This document shows positions 1 to 5,481 of a stretch of 6,431 bases of DNA, piece after piece; positions within the stretch are counted from its first letter, which is position 1; each line of letters starts with the position of its first letter. Both the position numbers and the translations under genes were made by a program. The notes under the pieces were generated by a model, which ran no database searches, was not told the origin of the DNA, and worked only from the letters and a program-made list of their open reading frames with translations. Source of the stretch: Clostridia bacterium (GTDB lineage Bacteria; Bacillota_A; Clostridia; Christensenellales; Aristaeellaceae); contig JAGBBE010000183.1 of NCBI GenBank assembly GCA_017938645.1, positions 1 through 6,431 of the forward strand, written 5' to 3'.

Positions 1-164
1 AAAGGCTGATGACCGAAGTCATAGGACAGTTCCACATAATCACCATCTACCTTGATGTCGATACCAATCGGCTCGCGCCCATACTTCTCTTTCGCTCTCT
101 GGATATAGGCATTGATCTCAGCCTGCTCCAGTTCTCCACCAGTGACCGTGATATGACAAGCCAT
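1..164 (-). CDS. small conserved protein, N-terminal part, possibly the short NrdD-like protein of clostridial mobile elements (partial at window edge)
   Basis: The first 54 residues are visible and the rest runs off the left edge. The start is ATG at 164-162, preceded by a good ribosome binding site (GGAGGA, about 171-176). The protein begins MACHITVTGG and continues with an acidic/helical stretch and a YVELSYDF segment near residues 43-50. From memory, short proteins of about 80-90 residues with this kind of N-terminus are annotated in clostridial mobile elements as 'anaerobic ribonucleoside-triphosphate reductase', because of a motif in their C-terminal part. That part is missing here, so the name is tentative and no reductase activity should be assumed. 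It is the last visible gene of the leftward SOS operon, 27 bp after the SRAP gene. It could also simply be a hypothetical protein. Confidence 0.6.
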   Translation of the reverse strand, partial: MACHITVTGGELEQAEINAYIQRAKEKYGREPIGIDIKVDGDYVELSYDFGHQP

Positions 165-191
165 ACTTTCTTCCTCCATATTTCTGCCGTG

Positions 192-782
192 TTATGCGAA
201 CGCAGGCATTTCAGCCTCAAATGCCATGTCAAGCATAGCGGATCGCATAACCTCTGCTGCGTTGTAATTCAGATTCATCCAGTCTTTCAGGGCTTCGCGC
301 GGGAGAATGACGGGCATCCGATCATGAATGTGTCTGATGCTTTCTCCGGGTTCCCTTGTTAGTATAATAAACTCAGGAACGCCATTCTGAAACCTGTACA
401 AACCAGCCATGTACATGGCAGTGCTGTTCACAGGCTTGATGGCGTTCTTGATCTTCTTGTTGGCAAGCTGCTGCCACTCAAAGTAATGCGACGCCGGGAT
501 CAGACACCGCCGCTGCTGCATACCATCCCGGAAAAGGGGTTTGGTTTCTGCGGTTTCACTTCGGGCGTTAATCAAAGGCCGACGATCTGCCAGCAAGTAC
601 CCCCACTTCATCGCAAAGGGCGTCGGCTGAAGGGATTTGCTATTCGCAATAACAGCTGCCACATCCGTGGGGCGCACTTCACCGGTCTTTACGGGCGTAG
701 CCTTCTTCCGGTTCAGGTGGTCAATGATCCGCTGCAGCTCCTCAGACGAATCATCCTCTGGAATATAGAACCTTCCACACAT
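192..782 (-). CDS. SOS response-associated peptidase family (SRAP/YedK/HMCES-like) abasic-site DNA-protein crosslink protein
   Basis: The product is 196 residues, close to the usual 200-230 for bacterial SRAP proteins. SRAP proteins shield abasic sites in single-stranded DNA by forming a thiazolidine link through Cys2 after Met removal. The expected residues are present: MCGRF at the N-terminus (Cys2), NARSE at 72-76, HYFEW with Glu102, and HDRMPVIL with His153, together with MAGLYRF at 125-131. An in-frame upstream methionine (start 812) would bury Cys2 and is rejected. The ATG at 782-780 has AAGGAG at a suitable distance, overlapping the TAA of the preceding gene, so translational coupling is likely. 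It is the third gene of an operon led by a Y-family polymerase. Co-expression under SOS fits protection of abasic sites in ssDNA while lesions are bypassed, and possibly protection of transferred ssDNA (inference). The family assignment is secure. Confidence 0.93.
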   Translation of the reverse strand: MCGRFYIPEDDSSEELQRIIDHLNRKKATPVKTGEVRPTDVAAVIANSKSLQPTPFAMKWGYLLADRRPLINARSETAETKPLFRDGMQQRRCLIPASHYFEWQQLANKKIKNAIKPVNSTAMYMAGLYRFQNGVPEFIILTREPGESIRHIHDRMPVILPREALKDWMNLNYNAAEVMRSAMLDMAFEAEMPAFA

Positions 783-793
783 GAGAATACTCC

Positions 794-1054
794 TTATTTC
801 GGGTAGAACCAAAGATTCCGGTCGTGGAACAGATAGATCGTTGATCCATCTTCCAATACACAGGTATACCGCAGTCCCTGTCCGCCAGCCTTCAGCGAAT
901 AGCCGGGACGGATATCCAGCACTTTTACGATGCGCTGCGCAGGAAGGTCTTCCGCTTTGAAGCGGATCGGGATGGTTTGTCCATCCAGACGGTGGTGCGC
1001 AAGGACATCAACATACTGTTTATCCTTATTGGGACGCATTTCGGCGCACTGCAT
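794..1054 (-). CDS. unrecognised 86-residue protein between translesion polymerase and SRAP genes
   Basis: I do not recognise this protein. It has 86 residues, no obvious signal peptide and no membrane segment. It is rich in beta-prone stretches, for example IPIRFKAEDL (about 28-37), IVKVLDIRP (42-50), LRYTCVLEDG (61-70) and a C-terminal aromatic patch LWFYPK (81-86). This suggests a small beta-barrel-like fold, but that is a guess from composition. The ATG at 1054-1052 is preceded by a near-perfect AAAGGAGG (1061-1068) that overlaps the stop codon of the polymerase gene. The gap is only 12 bp, and a further 11 bp separates it from the SRAP gene, so it is surely co-transcribed and probably translationally coupled. 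Its position suggests an accessory role in translesion synthesis or abasic-site handling. That is inference from context only. Confidence 0.8.
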   Translation of the reverse strand: MQCAEMRPNKDKQYVDVLAHHRLDGQTIPIRFKAEDLPAQRIVKVLDIRPGYSLKAGGQGLRYTCVLEDGSTIYLFHDRNLWFYPK

Positions 1055-1066
1055 GAAAATCCTCCT

Positions 1067-2314
1067 TTATCCCGTGAAAAAAGGCTGCGGATGAATGGTA
1101 TGATCATCCTTCGGATCAATCTGAGCAAAGGCTGGCTCTGCCAGAACAATCCCGCGAACAATAACCTGATTGCCAAAGCGACGCCGGATTCCGTCCAGCG
1201 CACAATCAAGCTGGTGCATCTTTTCTCTGTGAAGCTGATTGCCGAACAGATCAAGCTGAACAGGCGCACCCTCCATGCTCAGAGCTGAACAGCTGACGCC
1301 CACGCTGCGAAGGGGCAGAAAGCGGACATAGCGCTCTGAAAAGAGCTGACATGCTATCGAGGCGATCTCGCCGGTGATGTTGGTGGGGGAAGAAAGCGTC
1401 CTCTGGCATGAGTAAGAGATCAGATCAGTCGTTCGCACAGAGATACTGACACACTTGCTTTGCAGATTGCTTTCGCGCAGCCGTGCTCCTACGCTCTCAG
1501 CGAGCAAAAAATAGATGCACCGGGCATCTTCAAGGCTTCTTATGTCGTGGGGTGGCGTAATGCTGTTTCCTACGCTGCCAATGGCTTCTTCAAGGGTTGT
1601 CGGCCTGACCGGCGAACGATCCCAGCCGTTGGCGTAGGCCTGCAGCATCAGACCGTTCTTACCCAGCTTGTATTTGAGAAGATCTGAAGGGGCTTTCGCC
1701 AGATCACCGATGGTGAGGATATTGCAGTCCCGTAGCTTCTTTGTTGTCTTGGGGCCGACATACAGCAGATCGGAAGCGGGTAAGTGCCAGATCGTTTCCC
1801 GAAAGCGGTCGGGCGGAACAACAGACACAGCATCCGGCTTCTTGAGGTCGCTTCCAAGTTTCGCAAAGATCTTGTTATCACTGACGCCAACGGACACGGT
1901 GATACCAAGTTCATTCTTCACCCGCAGGCGAATCTCATGCGCTTTCTGTTCTCCGTCTTCGATGGTGAAACCCGGATTAGAGAGATCGACCCAACACTCA
2001 TCCAGGCCAAAGCTCTCTACTCGGTCTGAATAGCACTCGTATATGTCTCTGAGCATATGGGAGAAGTGCTTGTACAGGGAATAGTCGGGGGGAACAACGA
2101 CCAGACCTGGGCAAGTCTGCTTTGCTTGCCATACAGCCATCCCTGTCTTGACACCCCAGCGTTTTGCTTGCTGGTTGCTTGCCAGCACGATACCATGCCG
2201 CATCTCAGGATCGCCGCATACAGACAAGGGATGATCTCTCACATCTGGCCTGTGTAGGCACTCTACGGACGCATAAAAAGAGTTGGCGTCTGAGTGCAGG
2301 ATTACTCGTGCCAT
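1067..2314 (-). CDS. Y-family translesion DNA polymerase (DinB/UmuC-like, Pol IV type)
   Basis: A 415-residue error-prone polymerase that copies past damaged bases. The N-terminal palm carries the metal-binding aspartate in LHSDANSFYASVE (Asp8) with Phe13 at the likely steric-gate position. The second acidic pair is in SFGLDECWVD (Asp105, Glu106). The characteristic VSVGVSDNKIFAKLGSDLKKPD stretch covers about 140-161, and the YVGPKTTKKL hairpin-helix follows at 185-194. A little-finger domain occupies about 240-345. A QLDLFG motif at 353-358 matches the beta-clamp-binding consensus. The length is typical of Gram-positive DinB/UvrX-like proteins. The ATG at 2314-2312 follows AAAGGAG at good spacing. 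It is the first gene of the leftward operon and lies directly behind a LexA-type box and strong promoter, so damage induction is expected. I leave the symbol blank because dinB, umuC and uvrX-type paralogues cannot be separated by eye. Confidence 0.95.
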   Translation of the reverse strand: MARVILHSDANSFYASVECLHRPDVRDHPLSVCGDPEMRHGIVLASNQQAKRWGVKTGMAVWQAKQTCPGLVVVPPDYSLYKHFSHMLRDIYECYSDRVESFGLDECWVDLSNPGFTIEDGEQKAHEIRLRVKNELGITVSVGVSDNKIFAKLGSDLKKPDAVSVVPPDRFRETIWHLPASDLLYVGPKTTKKLRDCNILTIGDLAKAPSDLLKYKLGKNGLMLQAYANGWDRSPVRPTTLEEAIGSVGNSITPPHDIRSLEDARCIYFLLAESVGARLRESNLQSKCVSISVRTTDLISYSCQRTLSSPTNITGEIASIACQLFSERYVRFLPLRSVGVSCSALSMEGAPVQLDLFGNQLHREKMHQLDCALDGIRRRFGNQVIVRGIVLAEPAFAQIDPKDDHTIHPQPFFTG

Positions 2315-2332
2315 TTCCTTTCTCCTTTATTA

Positions 2333-2346
2333 AGAACATATGTTCG
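2333..2346 (-). promoter_or_regulatory. LexA/DinR SOS box
   Basis: On the minus strand the sequence reads CGAACATATGTTCT. Its core GAACATATGTTC is a perfect 12-bp palindrome. It matches the Gram-positive LexA consensus CGAAC-N4-GTTCG/CGAACRNRYGTTYC at all but the last base. It lies 19 bp upstream of the polymerase start codon and just downstream of the -10 element, overlapping the expected transcription start. LexA bound here would block initiation until damage triggers its self-cleavage. The lexA gene is not in the window, so the host repressor probably controls it. Confidence 0.88.
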
Positions 2347-2351
2347 TATGT

Positions 2352-2381
2352 AATATACACCCGAATGCGTTGTCTTGTCAA
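2352..2381 (-). promoter_or_regulatory. sigma-A-type promoter of the SOS operon
   Basis: On the minus strand there is a perfect -35 TTGACA (2381-2376), an 18-bp spacer and a -10 TATATT (2357-2352, 5 of 6 consensus). The start site would fall at about 2345, inside the LexA box. This pairing of a strong core promoter with an overlapping operator is the expected design for an SOS-repressed operon. Confidence 0.8.
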
Positions 2382-2626
2382 CTGCAAATATATTCCAGTC
2401 GTAATGTGTCGAACGTTTCCTGACAAGGTGTTGGCATTTCTCGGCATAGTGAATCATATATTAGTTAATGGCAGTCATTGCACTTTATCAAACTATCGCG
2501 GTAAAGGGCTGCACTCCACACTTGCTTGTACAGATCAACGTAAGCTTACAGCAATACTCGCATGACCAGCTACAGCAGAAAGCGAGGTACACACGGATAG
2601 GCAAAGGGTAGATAGTGAGAATATCA
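2382..2626. other. intergenic leader region with no supported gene
   Basis: This stretch lies between the leftward SOS promoter and a rightward terminator and carries no ORF with a convincing ribosome binding site or protein family. It contains a perfect 10-bp palindrome GTAAGCTTAC (2540-2549) and a short possible stem CTCGC/GCGAG (about 2558-2587). These could belong to a structured RNA or an operator. A weak rightward promoter candidate exists (TTGGCA near 2430, CATATA-like -10 near 2454), but I would not rely on it. Because a rightward intrinsic terminator follows, something is probably transcribed rightward here, either a small RNA or the 5' leader of the sigma-like gene. Confidence 0.35.
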
Positions 2627-2670
2627 AAGGCTCTCAGGATTTCACGATCCTGGGAGCCTTCTCTTTTTCT
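2627..2670 (+). terminator. intrinsic terminator upstream of the sigma-like gene
   Basis: The arms AAGGCTCTCAGGAT (2627-2640) and ATCCTGGGAGCCTT (2647-2660) form a 14-bp stem with one G-T wobble and a 6-nt loop, followed by CTCTTTTTCT. The T-run exists only on the rightward side, so it works on the plus strand. No rightward gene precedes it, so it ends either a small RNA or an attenuated leader of the gene that starts about 100 bp later. Confidence 0.8.
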
Positions 2671-2772
2671 ATTCGACAAGATATTAGCGATTATCGACTG
2701 ATTCGGTGTCGTTCGCCACCAAAGCATCCGTTTCGTTCTCTCAACTCTCAACAATGAAACGGAGGCTTTTTT

Positions 2773-3204
2773 GTGAAACAAATCAATCTGAGGAAGATTT
2801 ATCCCCATTGCACTGTGGATCGTATGGTCGATGTTCCTGATGATGTTGCCAGCCTGATCTGGGCTTCTGAACGGGCTGAAAAGGCATATGAACGGAAACT
2901 GTGGCGCTATCAAGCGATTGTATCGTTGGATCATCCCGGCTTTGCTGCTTTTGCAGCGGATTGCTATTCGCCTTCTGCAGAAGAAGAGTACGAAAAACAA
3001 GAACAGTATAACTTTCTTCAGCAGGCGCTTCGTAGCATCCCCGACTACCAGGCAGAAAGGGTTATTGCTCATATTGTATTTGGAAGGTCGATTACTGAAA
3101 TAGCTGATGCCGAAGGGGTTACAAAGCAATCCGTATACATCGGGATCAAGCGTAGTATGCTCAAAATCAAAGAAAATTTTCTGAAACTCCAAAATGAGGT
3201 CTGA
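2773..3204 (+). CDS. sigma-70 region-4-like regulatory protein of the mobile element
   Basis: A 143-residue protein whose C-terminal third looks like sigma-70 region 4. A helix-turn-helix reads GRSITEIADAEGVTKQSVY at about 104-122 and is followed by a basic helix (IKRSMLKIKENF, 125-136). The segment LQQALRSIPDYQAERVIAH (about 82-100) is the helix that usually precedes the HTH. No region 2 is evident, so it is not a complete sigma factor. Known relatives are the Tn916 Orf7-type and phage ArpU/sigma-like regulators that control element genes. The start is GTG at 2773, because a clean GGAGG (2761-2765) lies 7 bp before it and no nearby ATG has better support. It is preceded by a terminator-bearing leader and followed by an inverted repeat. 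It probably activates element transfer or excision genes (inference). A longer minus-strand ORF covering it has no family features and is treated as a shadow. Confidence 0.87.
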   Translation: MKQINLRKIYPHCTVDRMVDVPDDVASLIWASERAEKAYERKLWRYQAIVSLDHPGFAAFAADCYSPSAEEEYEKQEQYNFLQQALRSIPDYQAERVIAHIVFGRSITEIADAEGVTKQSVYIGIKRSMLKIKENFLKLQNEV

Positions 3205-3224
3205 CAAATGGCCTGTTTTTGTCA
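3202..3224. repeat. inverted repeat at the stop codon of the sigma-like gene
   Basis: TGACAAA (3202-3208) and TTTGTCA (3218-3224) form a perfect 7-bp inverted repeat around a 9-nt centre, and the TGA stop codon is part of the left arm. The stem is AT-rich and lacks a strong GC core, so it would be a poor terminator by itself. It may be a protein-binding dyad or a weak end-of-gene hairpin. Confidence 0.45.
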
Positions 3225-3615
3225 TATCTATTGAAAGGAGTTTTCTTCTTTCGATAGCACCTTGACAACTTCACAGCCAATGTTACGGGAACAAACCCAT
3301 GAAGCGAGCGGCATATGGAGCGGCGCGATGACGGCTTTGCCAGAGCGATAAACGTGATCCATATGACTCTGATGTGGCAATCAGGGCGTGATGACACTTC
3401 ATGGCGATAATGATACTTCCACACGGCCCTCCACAGACTGGAGAGGGAGTCCCTGCGGTATGCGCTTGTTCAGAGTGCGGCGGTACAGGTGGGGCTATGA
3501 TGCGGTAAAGCTGGCTGCAGCCCGTAACATCTTTCGCAGAACCTTTTTGAACTCTGGAAAATCAATTTCCAAGAAAATTCTTCTTGTCACAACAATAACA
3601 TAAACATTCGCAACA
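3225..3615. other. about 390-bp region with no confident gene; possible micro-ORFs and small palindromes
   Basis: No ORF here has both a good ribosome binding site and recognisable family features. An isolated AAAGGAG lies near 3235-3240 without a start codon at proper spacing. Three tiny forward ORFs follow one another: 3280-3351 (23 codons), 3363-3410 (15 codons) and 3401/3410-3508 (35 or 32 codons). The last two overlap as TAATG. Small palindromes include GGCTGCAGCC (3513-3522), GGAAA/TTTCC (3556-3570) and AAGAA/TTCTT (3571-3582). The region leads into the xis promoter and may hold recombinase- or excisionase-binding sites or a regulatory RNA. None of this can be confirmed by eye. Confidence 0.4.
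3401..3508 (+). CDS. doubtful 35-codon micro-ORF with a DnaJ-like CxxCxGxG motif
   Basis: The ORF starts at ATG 3401 (alternatively ATG 3410, which overlaps the preceding tiny ORF's stop as TAATG) and ends at TAA 3506-3508. Its second half reads VCACSECGGTGG, which contains one exact CxxCxGxG zinc-knuckle motif like a single DnaJ repeat, plus a third nearby cysteine. There is no convincing Shine-Dalgarno sequence, so expression would depend on coupling. It may be chance. I list it because the motif is specific and the region is otherwise unexplained. Confidence 0.15.
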   Translation: MAIMILPHGPPQTGEGVPAVCACSECGGTGGAMMR

Positions 3616-3645
3616 TTGACGCCCTGGTACTGCACCAGATACAAT
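3616..3645 (+). promoter_or_regulatory. promoter of the xis-int unit
   Basis: TTGACG (-35, 3616-3621) and TACAAT (-10, 3640-3645) are each 5 of 6 matches to consensus with an 18-bp spacer. Transcription would start near 3652, about 80 bp upstream of xis. The spacer contains a dyad (separate entry), which argues that the promoter is repressed by a bound protein. Confidence 0.75.
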
Positions 3646-3711
3646 GAGCTTACCTGCTCACCTATTAATAAGGTAGAAAGGAGGTTCAATGCACAACGAT
3701 GCAGTACCAGG
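3623..3711. promoter_or_regulatory. putative operator pair: dyad in the promoter spacer and inverted copy downstream
   Basis: The promoter spacer holds CTGGTactgcACCAG (3624-3638), a dyad of two 5-bp arms. A 12-bp stretch of it, CCTGGTACTGCA (3623-3634), recurs exactly in inverse orientation as TGCAGTACCAGG (3700-3711), inside the leader ORF just before xis. Since the first copy lies upstream of the start site, an mRNA hairpin between the two is unlikely. Paired DNA sites for a repressor or for Xis autoregulation are more plausible. The binding protein is unknown. Confidence 0.55.
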
Positions 3712-3733
3712 CGCAGAAAGGAGTACCAAATGA
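3689..3733 (+). CDS. putative 14-residue leader peptide translationally coupled to xis
   Basis: A 14-codon ORF (MHNDAVPGAERSTK) starts with ATG at 3689-3691. It is preceded by AAAGGAGG (3678-3684), the strongest ribosome binding site in the unit. Its TGA overlaps the xis start as ATGA. This is a usual layout for translational coupling, so ribosomes finishing it could re-start on xis. The sequence shows no run of a single amino acid that would suggest classical attenuation. It could alternatively be the true initiation site of a transcript whose xis start lies elsewhere. Confidence 0.4.
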   Translation: MHNDAVPGAERSTK

Positions 3734-3927
3734 CTTCTATCAGCGCTTGCAGCGGTATGGGGCAACGAACATACACTGCTGAACAAGTAGCCGAAATCCT
3801 TGGCATCAGTGTCCGCAAAGCATACTACTTTTGCGAATCAACAACTGAGTTCAAAGTGATGCGGATCGGAAAAAGATGTCTGCGGATTCACAAAGAATCC
3901 TTTGATAACTGGTTCAATCGCCAGTAA
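3730..3927 (+). CDS. xis: excisionase-like small helix-turn-helix DNA-binding protein
   Basis: The product is 65 residues, typical for excisionases of Gram-positive integrative elements (Tn916 Xis is about 67). A winged-helix/MerR-type HTH_17 pattern is visible: YTAEQVAEILGISVRKAYYF at about 15-34 is the HTH, and FKVMRIGKRCLRIHKESFDNWF at 41-62 is the wing and following helix. Such proteins bend DNA at attachment arms and direct the integrase towards excision. The start at 3730 is chosen because AAAGGAG (3717-3723) precedes it at good spacing and because it overlaps the leader ORF by ATGA. A longer in-frame start at 3616 would lie inside the promoter and is rejected. Integrase follows about 33 bp later, so the two are co-transcribed. 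Another HTH regulator role is possible, but the position next to int favours excisionase. Confidence 0.85.
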   Translation: MTSISACSGMGQRTYTAEQVAEILGISVRKAYYFCESTTEFKVMRIGKRCLRIHKESFDNWFNRQ

Positions 3928-3929
3928 GC

Positions 3930-3951
3930 TTTTCTGACGCGTCAGGAAAGG
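3930..3951 (+). promoter_or_regulatory. palindrome overlapping the integrase ribosome binding site
   Basis: CTGACGCGTCAG (3934-3945) is a perfect 12-bp palindrome. With flanking TTTT/GAAA pairing it can form a hairpin of about 8 bp with a CGCG loop. The right arm includes AGGAAA, part of the AGGAAAGG (3944-3951) that serves integrase translation. The structure could sequester the ribosome binding site in mRNA, making int translation depend on ribosomes coming from xis, or it could be a DNA-binding dyad. Confidence 0.5.
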
Positions 3952-3960
3952 ATGGCTATT

Positions 3961-5481
3961 ATGGCAACCTATACCGTACGAGGCACTGCACACAATATCA
4001 TTTATACTTATACCGATGAAACGGGCAAAAAGAAACAGCATTGGGAAACCTACTCAACCGAACTGGAAGCGATGCAGCGTAAAGCCTATATTGATTACCT
4101 TCAAAAGGCGAAGCTGCATCAGGAGATCCTGAAAGCTGTTGTTGAGTACAAGCGCAAGCGTGAGCTTGAGCGAGCGATCAATGAACAGTTCCGGGTTCCT
4201 GCCCCGGTTGTAGAGGTTCCGAGCGGGACCGGCGACGATAACATGACGAAGACCTTCCGAGAGTTCGCAGAAAAGTGGCTGCCTTTCCATGCGAGAAAAG
4301 AGCGCTTCTCTCCAAACTCCTATGACAGCTACCGCAGCAATCTGGAGAATCATATCTATCCTTTCTTCGGTGATCGGGTAATGAGTTCAATTACCGCAGA
4401 GGATATTGATAACTTCATTGACCATCTCAGCATGAAACCATGCAGAGGGCCAAAGAGCTATGGCAAGCGTCTGGATAACATTCCCACGTTATCTTCCAGC
4501 TCCGTGAAGAAGTGTTACACCGTTCTGATGGCGGGCTTTGAAACTGCCCTAAAGTGGCACTACATTGCCTCTATCCCGCATGTTACCGCACCGGCAGAGA
4601 AGAATGTCAAGCGGCGGGCATGGGAAGCGGGTAGGGTATATGAAGTGCTGCAGAGTATTCAGGAGGACAAGCTTCTTCATCTGGTGGTTCATCTCGCCTT
4701 TGTTTGTTCCCTCCGTGCCGGTGAGATCGCTGGTATTGATATTCGCACCATTGATGTCCGTGACAGGTGCTTGTGGATTACCAGACAGGTTCAGCGTGTA
4801 TCGGATACCGCATTGAGCGTTTTGCCCAAGAATGAGATCATCAGGGTTTTCCCCAAACTGATCCATACCTCTAAAAGCAGTTTGATTCTGAAAGGCCCCA
4901 AGACAGAAGACAGTCACCGTAAACAGTACCTGACCGTCCCGCTGATCCGAGAGATTCAGGAGCGGTTGGCTGAGATCGAAGCGAATAAGCGCTTCTTCGG
5001 CTCAGAGTACCATGATTACGGCTTGCTGATCTGTCAGCCGGACGGAAGGCCGATTGACCCGAAGAATCTGGAGAGCGCATTCCGTGAGCATCAAGCCCGG
5101 ATCAGCATTCCCTATGAGGAGAGAGTCGATATTCAAGGTCTTCGCAAGTCTGGTCAGATGCATAAGGTTCGTCTGTCGAAGAATGACTATCAGCTTGTTG
5201 CTGAGAGTGCCGGTCAATCGCCGGAAGTTCTGATGAGCAACTACAATGAAGCGCTTGATTCCGAAAAGCGAGCATTGTCCAGAATGGTGGAAGGGAGCTT
5301 CTACCCCCAGCAAGAATCAGAACAAGCTCAGACCGATGAAGTATCGGAGCTGGTCGCACGACTTCAGCAGAACCCCGATCTGCAGCGGCAACTTCTTCAG
5401 AATCTTCTGCTCGGTGCAGTTGGTGCAGAAGCAAGCACCCAATGCAAAGATATTTCGCGTTTAGCTGGTTTTGTTAGCTGA
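3961..5481 (+). CDS. int: tyrosine recombinase (site-specific integrase) of the element
   Basis: A 506-residue phage/ICE-type integrase that catalyses integration and excision at the tRNA-Thr attachment site. Residues 1-75 form a basic/beta arm-binding region with coiled-coil-like helices. Residues 95-205 form the SAM-like core-binding domain (FREFAEKWLPFH at 99-110). The catalytic domain covers about 220-435. Catalytic Arg is in CSLRAGEI (Arg252), Lys is probably Lys314, the second Arg is in QGLRKSG (Arg395) and the nucleophile is Tyr428 in SNYNEAL. Spacing from Arg395 to the H/W position (419) and to Tyr428 (9 residues further) fits the family. Unusually, the usual His three residues before Arg395 is Gln392 and the H/W position is Gln419. 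A charged C-terminal tail of about 60 residues follows. ATG 3961 is chosen because AAGGA lies 8 bp before it; ATG 3952, three codons upstream in frame, is an alternative with tighter spacing. Confidence 0.95.
   Translation: MATYTVRGTAHNIIYTYTDETGKKKQHWETYSTELEAMQRKAYIDYLQKAKLHQEILKAVVEYKRKRELERAINEQFRVPAPVVEVPSGTGDDNMTKTFREFAEKWLPFHARKERFSPNSYDSYRSNLENHIYPFFGDRVMSSITAEDIDNFIDHLSMKPCRGPKSYGKRLDNIPTLSSSSVKKCYTVLMAGFETALKWHYIASIPHVTAPAEKNVKRRAWEAGRVYEVLQSIQEDKLLHLVVHLAFVCSLRAGEIAGIDIRTIDVRDRCLWITRQVQRVSDTALSVLPKNEIIRVFPKLIHTSKSSLILKGPKTEDSHRKQYLTVPLIREIQERLAEIEANKRFFGSEYHDYGLLICQPDGRPIDPKNLESAFREHQARISIPYEERVDIQGLRKSGQMHKVRLSKNDYQLVAESAGQSPEVLMSNYNEALDSEKRALSRMVEGSFYPQQESEQAQTDEVSELVARLQQNPDLQRQLLQNLLLGAVGAEASTQCKDISRLAGFVS

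Noticed and set aside
9..362. 117-codon plus-strand ORF over the left operon end
   Set aside because: It is antisense to the SRAP gene and the edge gene, both of which have ribosome binding sites and, for SRAP, conserved residues.
783..812. Ten-residue N-terminal extension of the SRAP protein from an upstream start
   Set aside because: SRAP proteins need cysteine as residue 2 of the initiator methionine. The internal MCGRF start also has the proper ribosome binding site.
2411..2422. CGAACGTTTC as a second LexA box
   Set aside because: It lacks the four-base centre between the two half-sites, so it does not match the SOS consensus.
2540..2549. Perfect palindrome GTAAGCTTAC as an operator
   Set aside because: A single 10-bp palindrome with no second copy, no clear promoter beside it and no known matching regulator; kept only as a note within the intergenic entry.
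2488..3225. Long minus-strand ORF of 245 codons opposite the sigma-like gene
   Set aside because: It lacks a ribosome binding site and any family features, and spans a clear terminator and the well-supported plus-strand HTH gene with GGAGG-GTG start.
3388..3603. 71-codon plus-strand ORF between the sigma-like and xis genes
   Set aside because: No ribosome binding site, no recognisable features, and basic low-information composition; more likely a chance ORF.
3616..3729. Long N-terminal extension of the excisionase starting at 3616
   Set aside because: That start lies in the promoter -35 region, has no ribosome binding site, and the extension has no similarity to excisionase N-termini.
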